From positions 1-64,000 of the forward strand of contig NZ_LAVS01000008.1 of NCBI RefSeq assembly GCF_000986865.1: a stretch of DNA of 64,000 nt, read 5' to 3'. Source of the stretch: Rheinheimera mesophila. Its GTDB lineage: Bacteria; Pseudomonadota; Gammaproteobacteria; Enterobacterales; Alteromonadaceae. The notes below the pieces were generated by a model that was given only the letters and a program-made list of their open reading frames with translations, was not told the DNA's origin and did not search any database. Positions 8,581 through 17,490 of this stretch are shown piece by piece (positions within the stretch are counted from its first letter, which is position 1; every line of letters starts with the position of its first letter). A program made the position numbers and the translations under genes.

Positions 8581-9681
8581 TTAGATCACCACAAGCTCGC
8601 CATGAATAGCACCCGCTTCTTTTAAGGCTTCTAAAATGGCCATCAAATCTCCGGGCGCTGCGCCAACGGCATTGATAGTACTGACTAAATCATCCAATGT
8701 GGTGCCGGGATCAAACTTAAACATGCGGGATTGATCAGGCCGCACATCGATAATACTGTTTTGCTCCACTGCAGTCTCACCACCCGCCAAAACGTTAGGC
8801 TGCACTACCGTTGGATTCTCTGCAATAGTCACAGTCAACCCACCATGAGTCACAGCCGCAGGAAACAGTCGCACATCTTTTCCTATCACTATAGTGCCTG
8901 TTCTGGAGTTGATAATAATTTTAGCGGACTGACTGGCCGGCTCCAGAGTTAAATTTTCCAGCGTCGATAAATACGACACGCGCTGGTCAATATCCCGGGG
9001 GGCCCGTACCTGAACCGACGAAGCGTCCAACGACTGTGCAGTGCCGGGACCAATAAAATTGTTGATGGTTTCAGCCAAAGTTTTGGCGGTAGTAAAATCT
9101 GCGCTGTTTAAATTGAAAATGATAAAGTCACCATCAGCAAAAGGAGAAGGCACTTCCCGCTCGACTGTCGCACCATTGGGAATACGACCCACAGTAGGGG
9201 TGTTCACCAGAATTCGCGAACCATCCGCACCTTCAGCACCTAAGCCACTGACAATCAACGAGCCTTGCGCAACGGCATACACATTGCCGTCCAAACCTTT
9301 GAGGAAAGTTTGTAACAAGGTGCCGCCACGTAAGCCTTTTGCACTGCCCACAGACGACACGGTAATATCAATAGTCTGGCCAGGTTTACTAAACGCAGGT
9401 AACTCCGCATGCACAGCCACAGCCGCCACGTTTTTAATCTGCGATTTCATCCCCGCCGGCATATTGATACCAAAATTGTTCAGCATGGTTCTGAAGCTTT
9501 GTTCAGTAAAAGGACTTTGCTCACCCGTGCCAGGTAACCCGACCACCAAACCATAGCCGACCAATTGGTTACTGCGAACCCCCTGTACACTGGTTAAATC
9601 TTTGATCCGGGCCGCAGAAGCCGGGAAACACAAAGCGCCAGACAGCAGAAGGATAAAAAGGCTTTGGAGAAGTTTCATCAT
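8581..9681 (-). CDS. flgI: Flagellar P-ring protein FlgI
   Basis: A 366-aa periplasmic P-ring subunit. I start it at the ATG at 9681: [18 protein letters not shown] followed by FPASA is a clean Sec signal peptide and AGGTGA precedes the ATG. The open frame extends 11 codons further, to 9714, but that would run into flgH and place residues before the signal peptide. Family hallmarks are [20 protein letters not shown] near the mature N-terminus, [20 protein letters not shown], and a C-terminal [21 protein letters not shown]-type ending. It lies 10 nt after flgH and abuts flgJ. Confidence 0.96.
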   Translation of the reverse strand: MMKLLQSLFILLLSGALCFPASAARIKDLTSVQGVRSNQLVGYGLVVGLPGTGEQSPFTEQSFRTMLNNFGINMPAGMKSQIKNVAAVAVHAELPAFSKPGQTIDITVSSVGSAKGLRGGTLLQTFLKGLDGNVYAVAQGSLIVSGLGAEGADGSRILVNTPTVGRIPNGATVEREVPSPFADGDFIIFNLNSADFTTAKTLAETINNFIGPGTAQSLDASSVQVRAPRDIDQRVSYLSTLENLTLEPASQSAKIIINSRTGTIVIGKDVRLFPAAVTHGGLTVTIAENPTVVQPNVLAGGETAVEQNSIIDVRPDQSRMFKFDPGTTLDDLVSTINAVGAAPGDLMAILEALKEAGAIHGELVVI

Positions 9682-9691
9682 GTCACCTGTA

Positions 9692-10372
9692 TTAAAATGG
9701 CCATAACACGCCATTGAAGAATCGGGTTAACCAGCCAGGGCCCTGTCCACCATGAGTCGCCCCTGTACCGCTGTATTCAATGCGGGCGTTGGCAATTTTG
9801 GTCGACTCCACTGTATTTCTTGCATCAATGTCTTCAGAGCGAATGACGCCTGTTAAACGGATAAATTCTTTGCCGGTATTCAGGGTTAACCATTTTTCGC
9901 CCCGGATCACCAGATTGCCGTTCGCCATCACGCGCAACACATTGACCGATATATCGCCGACTAAACTATTGCTCTGATCCGCTTTGGAGTCGCCTTTAAA
10001 GTCCGACGTAGAATTGGCACCAAATTGCAGCGTATTACCAAGCACACTGACATCACGGCCAGCTAAACCCACCATAGGGTCGAAACTGGCAGAGCTGTCT
10101 TTGCCGAACTCAGTTTTAGCCGTTTTGGATGCCTGAGTATTCTCTTTTAACACCACGGTAATGATGTCACCCGGACGACGGGCTTTGTTATCCGAATACA
10201 AACCGTTTGACAAGCCCTGCGCAAATAACGAACCATTGTTAGACAGCGGCACAGCCTGTGGCTCAGGCGGTAAAGGTGCAAAGTTCGGATCATCTGGCAT
10301 AGGCTCATTGAAGCCGCCAGCGCAGCCGACGCAAAGTTGCAGTGTCAGTACCAGCAGAATTAACTTGTTCAT
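9692..10372 (-). CDS. flgH: Flagellar L-ring lipoprotein FlgH
   Basis: A 226-aa outer-membrane L-ring subunit. A lipoprotein signal peptide with lipobox LCVGC ends at Cys 17. The mature part has the FlgH signatures [29 protein letters not shown], then [10 protein letters not shown] and [20 protein letters not shown], and ends in [12 protein letters not shown]. It lies between flgG and flgI with gaps of about 10 nt, consistent with one transcript. Confidence 0.96.
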   Translation of the reverse strand: MNKLILLVLTLQLCVGCAGGFNEPMPDDPNFAPLPPEPQAVPLSNNGSLFAQGLSNGLYSDNKARRPGDIITVVLKENTQASKTAKTEFGKDSSASFDPMVGLAGRDVSVLGNTLQFGANSTSDFKGDSKADQSNSLVGDISVNVLRVMANGNLVIRGEKWLTLNTGKEFIRLTGVIRSEDIDARNTVESTKIANARIEYSGTGATHGGQGPGWLTRFFNGVLWPF

Positions 10373-10382
10373 CCACTTACTC

Positions 10383-11171
10383 CTACAACTGCTGAATCGC
10401 AGTACCCAGCATCTGATCCACAGTGGAGATGACTTTAGAGTTCATTTCATACACGCGCTGACTTTCAATCAGGCTGACCAGCTCTTCGGTGACATTGACG
10501 TTTGAAGTTTCCAATGCGCCTTGAACCAAAATACCCCGGCCTTCCAGACCCGGAATACCCTGCACTGGATCACCACTGGCCGCGGTTGCGGTGAATAAGT
10601 TCTGACCCACTGGCTCTAAACCAGCCGGATTCACAAAGTTAGTCACGGTTAACTGCCCAAGAACCGCCTGATCTACCTGGCCAGGTAAACGCACTGACAC
10701 CTCGCCATCCTGAGAGATAGTGATGCTTTGCGCATCCTCGGGGATCACTATGTTGGGCTGAATTTGGTAACCAGCCCCTGAAGTCACCAGGTTGCCTTCG
10801 CTGTCTGTGGTAAATTGACCATTACGACTGTAGGAAATAGTACCGTCCGGCATCAGCACTTCAAAGAAACCATGGCCCTGGATCATCACATCCAGACTGC
10901 CTTCTGTGGTGATCATATTGCCCTGGGTAAAGCTTTTCTGAGTCGCCACCACTTTGGTACCAGCGCCTAACATCAAACCGTTGGGCAACTCTGAATTCTG
11001 TGAAGAACGACCACCGGGCTGATTAATGTTTTGATACAACAAGTCTTCAAATATCGCCCGACTTTTCTTAAAGCCTACCGTACTGGCGTTGGCCAGGTTA
11101 TTTGAAATCACCGAAATATCACGCTGTTTCGCGTCCAAACCGGTTTTACTGATCCATAAAGCTGGATGCAT
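10383..11171 (-). CDS. flgG: Flagellar distal rod protein FlgG
   Basis: 262 aa, the usual length for the family. The N-terminus (MHPALWISKTGLDAKQRDIS, SNNLANASTVGFKKSRA) carries the rod/hook signature. The C-terminus (GALETSNVNVTEELVSLIESQRVYEMNSKVISTVDQMLGTAIQQL) is typical of FlgG. It follows flgF after a 22-nt gap. Confidence 0.96.
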   Translation of the reverse strand: MHPALWISKTGLDAKQRDISVISNNLANASTVGFKKSRAIFEDLLYQNINQPGGRSSQNSELPNGLMLGAGTKVVATQKSFTQGNMITTEGSLDVMIQGHGFFEVLMPDGTISYSRNGQFTTDSEGNLVTSGAGYQIQPNIVIPEDAQSITISQDGEVSVRLPGQVDQAVLGQLTVTNFVNPAGLEPVGQNLFTATAASGDPVQGIPGLEGRGILVQGALETSNVNVTEELVSLIESQRVYEMNSKVISTVDQMLGTAIQQL

Positions 11172-11193
11172 GCTAACCTCCCAGGCTTAAGCC

Positions 11194-11937
11194 TTAGACT
11201 ACTCTCATAATTTGGTTGTGTTGCCGATCAATCTCTTCGGCGGTTTTCATCATTTTGACCTGAACTTCAAACTGACGCTGTAAACTGATCATCTGGGTCA
11301 TCTCCCCCACCGCATTGACATTACTGCCTTCCACGGCACCACTGAGCACTCTGACCGTTGCATCTAATTCTGCGACTTCACCATCTTTACGACGGAATAA
11401 ACCGTCTGTGCCTTTTTCTATATCCTGAAATTCAGGTTTGACCAGCTTCAGCCGGCCAACTGGCTGCATCACATTGGCGGGCGCGCCCTGAGGCCGGATA
11501 CTAATGGTACCGTCACCACCAATTTCCATTTTTGCTATAGGCAAAGGCAGTTGAATGGGTCCCTCTTCCCCTATCACATTCAAGCCTGAGGCGGTTTGTA
11601 AAACGCCCGTCGGACTTAGCTGCAAATTACCCGCTCTGGTGTAGGCCTCATTGCCTTCGGCATCCTGGACTGATAACCAGCCTTTACCTTGTACTGCAAC
11701 GTCCAGCTCACGCTCTGTAATAATTACGGAGCCATCGTCAAAATTTTGACCTGGGCGTTCAGTCAATGAAAACACCCGGGTAGGCAGCCCCTCACCAAAA
11801 GCCTGCATAGCACGCGCCTGCTCTAAATCAGCTTTAAAGCCCGTCGTAGCGCTATTTGCAAGGTTATTCGCTTTGATGCTGATGCCATGCATGTTTTCTT
11901 TGGCACCGCTCATGGCGATATAGAGTAAATGGTCCAT
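11194..11937 (-). CDS. flgF: Flagellar proximal rod protein FlgF
   Basis: 247 aa: N-terminal MDHLLYIAMSGAKENM and KANNLANSATTGFKAD, and C-terminal GSNVNAVGEMTQMISLQRQFEVQVKMMKTAEE. A strong GGAGG ribosome site precedes the ATG, and a sigma-54 promoter lies at 11971-11984. This makes flgF the first gene of a flgFGHIJ(KL) transcript that is separate from flgBCDE. Confidence 0.95.
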   Translation of the reverse strand: MDHLLYIAMSGAKENMHGISIKANNLANSATTGFKADLEQARAMQAFGEGLPTRVFSLTERPGQNFDDGSVIITERELDVAVQGKGWLSVQDAEGNEAYTRAGNLQLSPTGVLQTASGLNVIGEEGPIQLPLPIAKMEIGGDGTISIRPQGAPANVMQPVGRLKLVKPEFQDIEKGTDGLFRRKDGEVAELDATVRVLSGAVEGSNVNAVGEMTQMISLQRQFEVQVKMMKTAEEIDRQHNQIMRVV

Positions 11938-11970
11938 AGTCCGGCCTCCACTTCAGATAAGTTAAGTAAA

Positions 11971-11984
11971 GCAAGACTAATGCC
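11971..11984 (-). promoter_or_regulatory. Sigma-54 promoter of flgF operon
   Basis: Minus strand TTGGCATTAGTCTTGCTT: GG at 11983-11984 and GC at 11971-11972, separated by 10 nt, with TTGC at the -12 element. The transcript would begin about 20 nt before the flgF start codon. Confidence 0.8.
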
Positions 11985-12073
11985 AATAAGTGTTAAGCAA
12001 TCAACAAGGGGAATAATACCGGAGCTATCTGGTTGTATTTAAACGAGAAAACTGATTGCCACTTCGCCGATGC

Positions 12074-12490
12074 TCAGCGTGTGGCTGAAACAAATTTGAA
12101 TCTGTTGATCACAGAAAATGACGTGGTTGCCGCGGTGAAGTTATTGTTCGATACCTCGATCCGGGCTTCAAATTGAGTCGCAGCAGGTGCTGGCAACTTC
12201 ACCTGATAACTCTGGCGCTCACCACAGTTGTAACTCCCCAGCCGAGCCCCTGCAGATGTGTAGAGAGACAACTGGCAATCGATCGCCAGGGCTTTCACCG
12301 GATTAAAACCCACCATCACCAAATGGTCCACATGCGCTGGTTTATTGATAGTAAAAATGCGGCTCTGCGCTGCGCCGGCTTTGAGCAAAAAATCAGTTGT
12401 GATCAAAAGCTCCTGCTCTGCAGCAAAGCTATGAAATGCAGCAAAAAGAGCGAACAAAGTCGTTGTTTTCAACTTCGAATACAGCAGCAT
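12074..12490 (-). CDS. Secreted protein of unknown function inside the flg cluster
   Basis: 138 aa, not recognised. A signal peptide (about residues 1-23, cleavage after FHSFA) is followed by a roughly 115-residue beta-rich domain. It has two cysteines that could pair (AIDCQLSLYT and GSYNCGERQ), and ends SFSVINRFKFVSATR. The ATG has GGTGG upstream. It lies between the flgE terminator (12555-12587) and the flgF sigma-54 promoter, so it belongs to neither neighbouring transcript by layout, and I see no clear flagellar promoter before it. No transmembrane segment or lipobox is present. It could be a recent insertion or a lineage-specific periplasmic accessory. Confidence 0.6.
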   Translation of the reverse strand: MLLYSKLKTTTLFALFAAFHSFAAEQELLITTDFLLKAGAAQSRIFTINKPAHVDHLVMVGFNPVKALAIDCQLSLYTSAGARLGSYNCGERQSYQVKLPAPAATQFEARIEVSNNNFTAATTSFSVINRFKFVSATR

Positions 12491-12554
12491 ATTCCACCAT
12501 CAGAGCAGCTTGGCAGCGCTTAGTTGTTGCAAAGCAGCGATAAATTCTGACCAA

Positions 12555-12587
12555 TAAAAAAGCCCAAAGCAGACCTACTTTGGGCCT
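12555..12587 (-). terminator. Rho-independent terminator after flgE
   Basis: Minus strand: stem GCCCAAAG/CTTTGGGC (12562-12585) followed by a T-run (12556-12561). It lies 14 nt past the flgE stop and closes the flgBCDE transcript. Confidence 0.85.
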
Positions 12588-12600
12588 TAGCCAGCAGCTA

Positions 12601-13902
12601 TTATCGGATCTGCAGTACAGTGTTTTGTAAGGTACTGTTCACTTCAAGCGCCCTGGAGTTGGCCTGGAAGTTACGCTGGGCCGCGATTAAATCCACCAGC
12701 TCGTTGGTCAGATTGACGTTGGAACTTTCCAGTGCCGATGAGTTTATCGCACCAAAAGTACCGGAGTTCGCTTCACCCGCCAAAGCCTCACCCGACATCA
12801 AACTTTGACGCCATGAGGTGTTGCCAGACTGAGTTAAACCTTGTGGATTGGCAAATTTCACCATAGCAACCTGAGCCAAATAGGTTTGGTCGCCGTTGGA
12901 GTAGGACGCCATTACTTTACCTGAAGCATCAATATCCACACTGGTTAACCGGCCAACTGTAGTACCGTCACCGTCTAAACTACCTAACTCGAACTTAGAG
13001 GAGTACTGAGTTGGATTTTTTGTGCCCGCAGGATCGGTAAAGTTAATGGAAACGTCCGTGGTAAACTGCGCGCCGTTGGCCAGTAAACCATCCAGGGTAG
13101 CCTTTGGCATCACCAATGAAGGCATAGGAGTGGTCGTAGGATTACCGTTTAAGTCGAAATCCAGTACAGGCGTAGCGGCAGGCAACGTAAAAGGTGTGCC
13201 GGTATTGTCATCCAGCACGGCATACACTTCCCAGTCGTTATCGGTGACAGGGTCGGTTCGGCGGAAGTAGATAGATAAAATATGTGGCTCACCCAGACTG
13301 TCATAGATAGTGGTCGATGTCTGGTTGTTATAAGTGGCTGAGTTGGTTGCATCAAAAGCCGGTAAAGGGATTGCCTTAGGTTGTTGCCGCGAGTCCAGGT
13401 TCATGGTCAGAAACACGTTTTGTGTGGCTCTTGGTGCACCTGCTGTATTAGGAATTTGGATTGGCGACGTTGTACTTAAACTGACAGAGGTGGTTTCACC
13501 TGTGGCCGGGTTGACCGGGAAACCTTGTAAAAAACCGCCGTTGTTATCGGAGATAAAGTTATTTTTATCTAACTTAAAAGCCCCAGCTCTGGTGTAGGAA
13601 TAATCACGGTTACCGATCTCCGGCGCGACAGCGAAGAAGCCATCCCCAGTAATAGCCAGATCCAGCGAGTTATTAGTAAATTTTAACGAGCCCTGAGAAA
13701 ACTGCTGTGCCACTTTAGAGGTGGTGACACCATCCCCTACTTTGGTTTTATTTGAACTGAACACCGAAGCTGCATACACATCCGCAAATTCAGCACGGGA
13801 TTCTTTAAAGCCCGTGGTATTGACGTTAGCAATGTTATTTGCCGTAGTATCAATATCTTTTTGAGCCGCAGCCAGGCCGCTTAACGCTATATTAAAACTC
13901 AT
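12601..13902 (-). CDS. flgE: Flagellar hook protein FlgE
   Basis: 433 aa. N-terminal MSFNIALSGLAAAQKDIDTT and NNIANVNTTGFKESRAEFAD; central hook domains with RATQNVFLTMNLDSRQQP; C-terminal SALESSNVNLTNELVDLIAAQRNFQANSRAL. It starts 20 nt after the flgD stop and is followed by a terminator, so it is the last gene of the flgBCDE unit. Confidence 0.96.
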   Translation of the reverse strand: MSFNIALSGLAAAQKDIDTTANNIANVNTTGFKESRAEFADVYAASVFSSNKTKVGDGVTTSKVAQQFSQGSLKFTNNSLDLAITGDGFFAVAPEIGNRDYSYTRAGAFKLDKNNFISDNNGGFLQGFPVNPATGETTSVSLSTTSPIQIPNTAGAPRATQNVFLTMNLDSRQQPKAIPLPAFDATNSATYNNQTSTTIYDSLGEPHILSIYFRRTDPVTDNDWEVYAVLDDNTGTPFTLPAATPVLDFDLNGNPTTTPMPSLVMPKATLDGLLANGAQFTTDVSINFTDPAGTKNPTQYSSKFELGSLDGDGTTVGRLTSVDIDASGKVMASYSNGDQTYLAQVAMVKFANPQGLTQSGNTSWRQSLMSGEALAGEANSGTFGAINSSALESSNVNLTNELVDLIAAQRNFQANSRALEVNSTLQNTVLQIR

Positions 13903-13922
13903 AGATCACCTCAATTCGTTAA

Positions 13923-14663
13923 TTAGGTCGCAATTTCTTCAATATCAGACAGTTTTTTCTGGCCTTGGCCATACACATTCAATAACAGACCCTGCGTAGT
14001 GCCGTTGCCTAACGTAATACTGGTCACCGGGGCATAGACAGACGTGACTATGGCTTCGTTTTTGCCTGCGATGGAGCCTTCAACAGCGATGGTGTAAACA
14101 CCTTTAGGAGCAATTTCCATCACTGGTTTGCCATCTTTATCTACTTTTGGAGTGCCATCTTCATTCAATGCCTGCGTATCCGTGGTGCCATCCCAAGGCA
14201 ATTGCAAACGACCTGCGTCGGCTTTGTCTATGGTGACAGAGCGCACCACAACACCGTCCGCGTTTTTAATCTGCACTTTGACATTGGTCGCATCATCAGG
14301 GAAATTTGCACTGGCAACGACAGCGTTTTCACCGTCAAATACCATATCATCCGACTTCACTAACACATACTGCCCTACCAGCGAAGAAGCCTGCAGTGCC
14401 TGACTGGAATTCATGGTGGTGGCAAAGTCTTTAAAGTTGTTGTTCAGCGAAGAAATACCGTCCGCCATAGTAAAATTGGTCATCTGAGCAATCATTTGAT
14501 CATTCTCGACCGGTTTAGTCGGGTCCTGATATGCCAACTGCTGAGTTAACAGCGCAAAAAAATCAGATTGAGTTAAAGCGCCGTTGTTGTTTTCTGCTGT
14601 AGTGGGTTTATCTCCCCAATACATGCCATCCAGCGGGTTGGTTGTAGTATCTACCTTACTCAT
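13923..14663 (-). CDS. flgD: Flagellar hook-capping / assembly protein FlgD
   Basis: 246 aa. The N-terminus carries the FlgD signature (LTQSDFFALLTQQLAYQDPT, then PVENDQMIAQMTNF). The C-terminal Ig-like part contains PKGVYTIAVEG and ends in a variable tail. I choose the ATG at 14663 because AAGGAG lies 6 nt before it; an in-frame GTG directly upstream is too close to that site. Confidence 0.95.
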   Translation of the reverse strand: MSKVDTTTNPLDGMYWGDKPTTAENNNGALTQSDFFALLTQQLAYQDPTKPVENDQMIAQMTNFTMADGISSLNNNFKDFATTMNSSQALQASSLVGQYVLVKSDDMVFDGENAVVASANFPDDATNVKVQIKNADGVVVRSVTIDKADAGRLQLPWDGTTDTQALNEDGTPKVDKDGKPVMEIAPKGVYTIAVEGSIAGKNEAIVTSVYAPVTSITLGNGTTQGLLLNVYGQGQKKLSDIEEIAT

Positions 14664-14673
14664 CACCTACTCC

Positions 14674-15090
14674 TTAGCGTTGGCCTAACATCAATGTACG
14701 GCTGACCATTTGCTTCGCCGCATCAGCTACTTGCACATTAGTCTCGTAAGAGCGTGAGGCGGAAATCATGTTAGCCATCTCTTCCATGATGTTGACATTA
14801 GGCTTGTAGATGTAGCCTTTTTCGTCCGACAAAGGATGGTGAGGCGCATACTCAACATTCAGCGGAGCATCCGATTCAACAATACCTAACACCTGAACCT
14901 TGGCGCCTTCCTGTCCCTGCTGGGCTTGTTCCAGCGCTGTGGCAAACACTGGGTGACGGGCCCGGTAGGTTTGATCAATGCTGCTGCTGACACTGTTGGC
15001 ATTCGCCATATTGCTTGCTGTTGTGTTCAACCGCACTTGTTGCGCTGACATACCACTGCCAGCAATATCAAAAACGTTATAAAGACTCAT
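14674..15090 (-). CDS. flgC: Flagellar proximal rod protein FlgC
   Basis: 138 aa. MSLYNVFDIAGSGMSAQQ is the canonical FlgC start and the C-terminus is NIMEEMANMISASRSYETNV. The ATG at 15090 is preferred over one 9 nt upstream, because GGAG lies about 10 nt before it and the family begins here. The start overlaps, as ATGA, the stop of a 17-codon open frame that bridges from flgB. Confidence 0.95.
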   Translation of the reverse strand: MSLYNVFDIAGSGMSAQQVRLNTTASNMANANSVSSSIDQTYRARHPVFATALEQAQQGQEGAKVQVLGIVESDAPLNVEYAPHHPLSDEKGYIYKPNVNIMEEMANMISASRSYETNVQVADAAKQMVSRTLMLGQR

Positions 15091-15140
15091 GAATGACATG
15101 CTCCATTACTGGCGATATCAAAAAAGCTAGGCTGGCTCAT
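15087..15140 (-). CDS. 17-codon leader frame bridging flgB and flgC; probable remnant of a flgC start
   Basis: It encodes MSQPSFFDIASNGACHS. Its ATG overlaps the flgB stop (TAATG) and its TGA overlaps the flgC ATG (ATGA), so it fills the flgB-flgC gap exactly. Both peptide and DNA resemble the start of flgC (MSLYNVFDIAGSGMSA; shared TTTTTGATAT and ATGTCA blocks), as expected of a decayed tandem duplication with a small indel. It may couple translation of flgB and flgC (inference); it is unlikely to make a functional protein of its own. Confidence 0.5.
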   Translation of the reverse strand: MSQPSFFDIASNGACHS

Positions 15141-15541
15141 TATTGAGTACCTCCGCCAATGGCTTTTTTCAGGCCGCTTATACGACTGTTCAGAAAGTTC
15201 AGCGTGGTTTGATACTCCATGCTGTTGCGGGTAAAAGCATTCCGCTCTTCATGGATATCCACGGTGTTGCCATCCCCTGTATCAGGTTGATTAGGAATAC
15301 GATATTGAGAATCAGCATGGCGGGCTGTCGAAATTTCAAAATGCTTAGGGTCAGTCCGGCCAAGCGAGCCGGACTGACGCGACTGAGCACCCGCTAATGC
15401 GGTTTGAAAATCCATGTCTTTGGCCTTGTAGCCTGGAGTATCGGCATTTGCGATATTTTCGGCCAGAACCTGAGAGCGTTTATCACGGATCAGTAGTGCA
15501 TCTGGATGCAGCCCAAATGCTTTTTCAAAGCTGATTGCCAT
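15140..15541 (-). CDS. flgB: Flagellar proximal rod protein FlgB
   Basis: 133 aa. It begins MAISFEKAFGLHPDALLIR and has the rod signature LAENIANADTPGYKAKDMDF; the C-terminal part is MEYQTTLNFLNSRISGLKKAI. The open frame reaches 15571, but the sigma-54 promoter at 15579-15592 would start transcription at about 15567, so the ATG at 15541 (AGGA about 9 nt upstream) is the credible start and matches the family. Confidence 0.95.
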   Translation of the reverse strand: MAISFEKAFGLHPDALLIRDKRSQVLAENIANADTPGYKAKDMDFQTALAGAQSRQSGSLGRTDPKHFEISTARHADSQYRIPNQPDTGDGNTVDIHEERNAFTRNSMEYQTTLNFLNSRISGLKKAIGGGTQ

Positions 15542-15578
15542 TGTTGCCATCCTGTTGTTCAGAGATGACAAATACTAA

Positions 15579-15592
15579 GCAAAACTCAGGCC
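15579..15592 (-). promoter_or_regulatory. Sigma-54 promoter of flgBCDE
   Basis: Minus strand TGGCCTGAGTTTTGCTT: GG at 15591-15592, 10 nt, GC at 15579-15580, with TTTTGC at -12. It sits between cheR and flgB and rules out the longer flgB frame. Confidence 0.8.
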
Positions 15593-15603
15593 AGAATTTT
15601 AAG

Positions 15604-16443
15604 TCAGACTTTTTTGCGGTAGACAATACCTGGGTTACAACGCAACATATCAAAGTCGTTGTTCAGGCTGGAGAGAGACTCTGAAGCACCAAGAAACAAG
15701 TAACCACGCGGGTTCAAGGCTTGTGCGAACTGTTTAATGATCTTCATTTTCACTTCAGGAGAAAAGTAAATCAGTACATTGCGACAGAAAATAATATCGA
15801 ACTTACCCAACAAGGTATAACTATCGAGCAGGTTTAAATGACGGAAAGAAACATTTTTACGCACGGCATCTTTTAGCCGCATCATGCCGTTTCCGGAATC
15901 GTCAAAAAATTTACTCCGCCGCTCAGGCGACAAACCACGTGATAAGGCTAAACCGTCATATTCAGCACGCTGGCAATGTTCTAGCATTGCATTGGATATA
16001 TCCGTACCCAAAATTTGTAATCCCAAAGGAAAAGCAGAAGGCCGGCTTTGCTGGTATTCCAGTCCGGTCATAGCGATTGAATAAGGTTCCTGGCCGGAAG
16101 AGCTTGCCGCTGACCAAATCTTGACGGTTTTATGGTCTTTTTCAAACTCAGGCAATATTTGTTTCTTTAACAGCTCGTAAGGATAATTGTCGCGAAACCA
16201 CAGTGTTTCGTTGGTGGTCATAGCGTCAATTACAGCGGAACGCAATTGCCGCTCAAAGGGGCTTAAGGTTTTGTTGAGTAATTCAGACAGTGAAGACAGG
16301 CCAAACCGCTGCATCAAAGGCGCCAGACGACTTTTGACCAGATATTGTTTGTTGTCACCCAGCACAATACCACACTGTTGTTCGAGAAAATCCCGAAACA
16401 GTCGATACTCACTTTCCTGCAGCTCTTTGTTTGCCACTAACAT
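15604..16443 (-). CDS. cheR: Chemotaxis protein methyltransferase CheR
   Basis: 279 aa. It transfers methyl groups from S-adenosylmethionine to glutamates of chemoreceptors. An N-terminal helical domain (1-75) precedes the methyltransferase domain: TTNETLWFRDNYPYELL, VKIWSAASSSGQEPYSIAM (SAM-binding loop), LGTDIS, and FDIIFCRNVLIYFS. It follows cheV by 7 nt, and the pair sits beside flgB as in other polar-flagellum clusters. There is no C-terminal pentapeptide-binding extension. Confidence 0.95.
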   Translation of the reverse strand: MLVANKELQESEYRLFRDFLEQQCGIVLGDNKQYLVKSRLAPLMQRFGLSSLSELLNKTLSPFERQLRSAVIDAMTTNETLWFRDNYPYELLKKQILPEFEKDHKTVKIWSAASSSGQEPYSIAMTGLEYQQSRPSAFPLGLQILGTDISNAMLEHCQRAEYDGLALSRGLSPERRSKFFDDSGNGMMRLKDAVRKNVSFRHLNLLDSYTLLGKFDIIFCRNVLIYFSPEVKMKIIKQFAQALNPRGYLFLGASESLSSLNNDFDMLRCNPGIVYRKKV

Positions 16444-16450
16444 AAAACCT

Positions 16451-17380
16451 CTAATCAGTATGCAACCATTTGCGCACGGATTCGGCTAGTTCATCCGGGT
16501 TAAATTTCGCTATAAAGTCATCTGCCCCCACTTTCTGCACCATCTGCTGGTTAAACACACCACTTAAGGAGGTATGCAGGATGACATGCAGTGGTTTCAA
16601 TTTTGGATCAAGACGAATTTCAGCGGTCAGGGTGTAACCATCCATCTCAGGCATTTCGATATCAGAAATCAGCAAGCCTACTTTATCAGTCACTGAATTT
16701 TGGCAAGCGGCGGCAGTTTCCTGCAAGTAATTTAATGCCTCGCGGCCATTATTGACCAGATGCATCTGCACCCCTAACCCTTCCAGTGCGCGTTTTACCT
16801 GATTACGGGCAACGGCAGAATCGTCCGCGATCAGGATCAGTCTGTCGCCTAAATCTTCACTGATACTGGACGTTGAAACGGCACTGCTGATGGTGGTTGG
16901 AGATGGAGAAATCTCTTCCAGAATTTTCTCGACATCAATAATCTCAACCAGCTCTTTATCTATTTCGGTAATAGCCGTCAGGTAACTCTGTTTACCACCC
17001 GTACCTTTTGGCGGCGGCATAATAGAGGCCCAATTGATATTGATAATACGCTCAACCGACTGCACTAAAAACCCCTGCACAGAGCGATTGTATTCAGCAA
17101 TGATAATAAAACAATCTTTGGTATTTTCGATTGCACGACCGCCTGTGGCCAGACTTAAATCAATCACTGAAATGGTTTGGCCGCGAATATGGGCTATGCC
17201 TCTGACATACTTGTTGCGTTTTGGAATCGCAGTTAAAGGCGGGCATTGCAGCACTTCACGCACTTTAAACACGTTGATGCCAAAACGTTGACGACCCTGC
17301 AGGCGGAAGAGTAAAAGCTCCAGTCTATTCTGCCCCACTAACTGAGTGCGCTGATTGACTGAATCAAGAATACCCGCCAT
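16451..17380 (-). CDS. cheV: Chemotaxis coupling protein CheV (CheW-REC)
   Basis: 309 aa. A CheW-like domain (about 15-155; VREVLQCPPLT, RGIAHIRGQTISVIDLSLA) is fused to a receiver domain (about 180-305). Receiver residues are visible: acidic pair D186/D187 in LILIADDSA, phosphoacceptor D240 in LLISDIEMPEMDGYT, and HTS near 270 with a lysine (AKF) near 292. It couples receptors to CheA with phosphorylation-dependent tuning. It is divergent from flgA. Confidence 0.96.
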   Translation of the reverse strand: MAGILDSVNQRTQLVGQNRLELLLFRLQGRQRFGINVFKVREVLQCPPLTAIPKRNKYVRGIAHIRGQTISVIDLSLATGGRAIENTKDCFIIIAEYNRSVQGFLVQSVERIININWASIMPPPKGTGGKQSYLTAITEIDKELVEIIDVEKILEEISPSPTTISSAVSTSSISEDLGDRLILIADDSAVARNQVKRALEGLGVQMHLVNNGREALNYLQETAAACQNSVTDKVGLLISDIEMPEMDGYTLTAEIRLDPKLKPLHVILHTSLSGVFNQQMVQKVGADDFIAKFNPDELAESVRKWLHTD

Positions 17381-17424
17381 AGAAGACTCCCTTGCCTGAT
17401 CGAATGGGTGAACCTGAAAAATCG

Positions 17425-17438
17425 GGAACGATTCTTGC
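17425..17438 (+). promoter_or_regulatory. Sigma-54 promoter of flgA
   Basis: GG (17425-17426), 10 nt, GC (17437-17438), reading GGAACGATTCTTGC, one mismatch from GGCACG-N4-TTGC. The predicted start is about 77 nt before flgA, leaving a long leader that includes the palindrome at 17475-17490. Confidence 0.75.
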
Positions 17439-17474
17439 TTTGGTCACTCTAGAATGAAAAATGACTGAAAATTG

Positions 17475-17490
17475 ACATACTTAAGTATGT
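17475..17490. repeat. Perfect 16-bp palindrome in cheV-flgA gap
   Basis: ACATACTTAAGTATGT is its own reverse complement. It falls in the flgA leader, just upstream of a GCCGATAA element (17502-17509) that resembles a sigma-28 -10 box but lacks a correctly spaced TAAA. It could be an operator for a dimeric regulator or chance. Confidence 0.5.

Noticed and set aside
8581-9714. flgI starting at 9714
   Set aside because: It would overlap flgH and add residues before a perfect signal peptide; the ATG at 9681 has its own ribosome site.
15542-15571. Longer flgB starting at 15571
   Set aside because: It lies at or before the sigma-54 start point; family members begin MAISF, at 15541.
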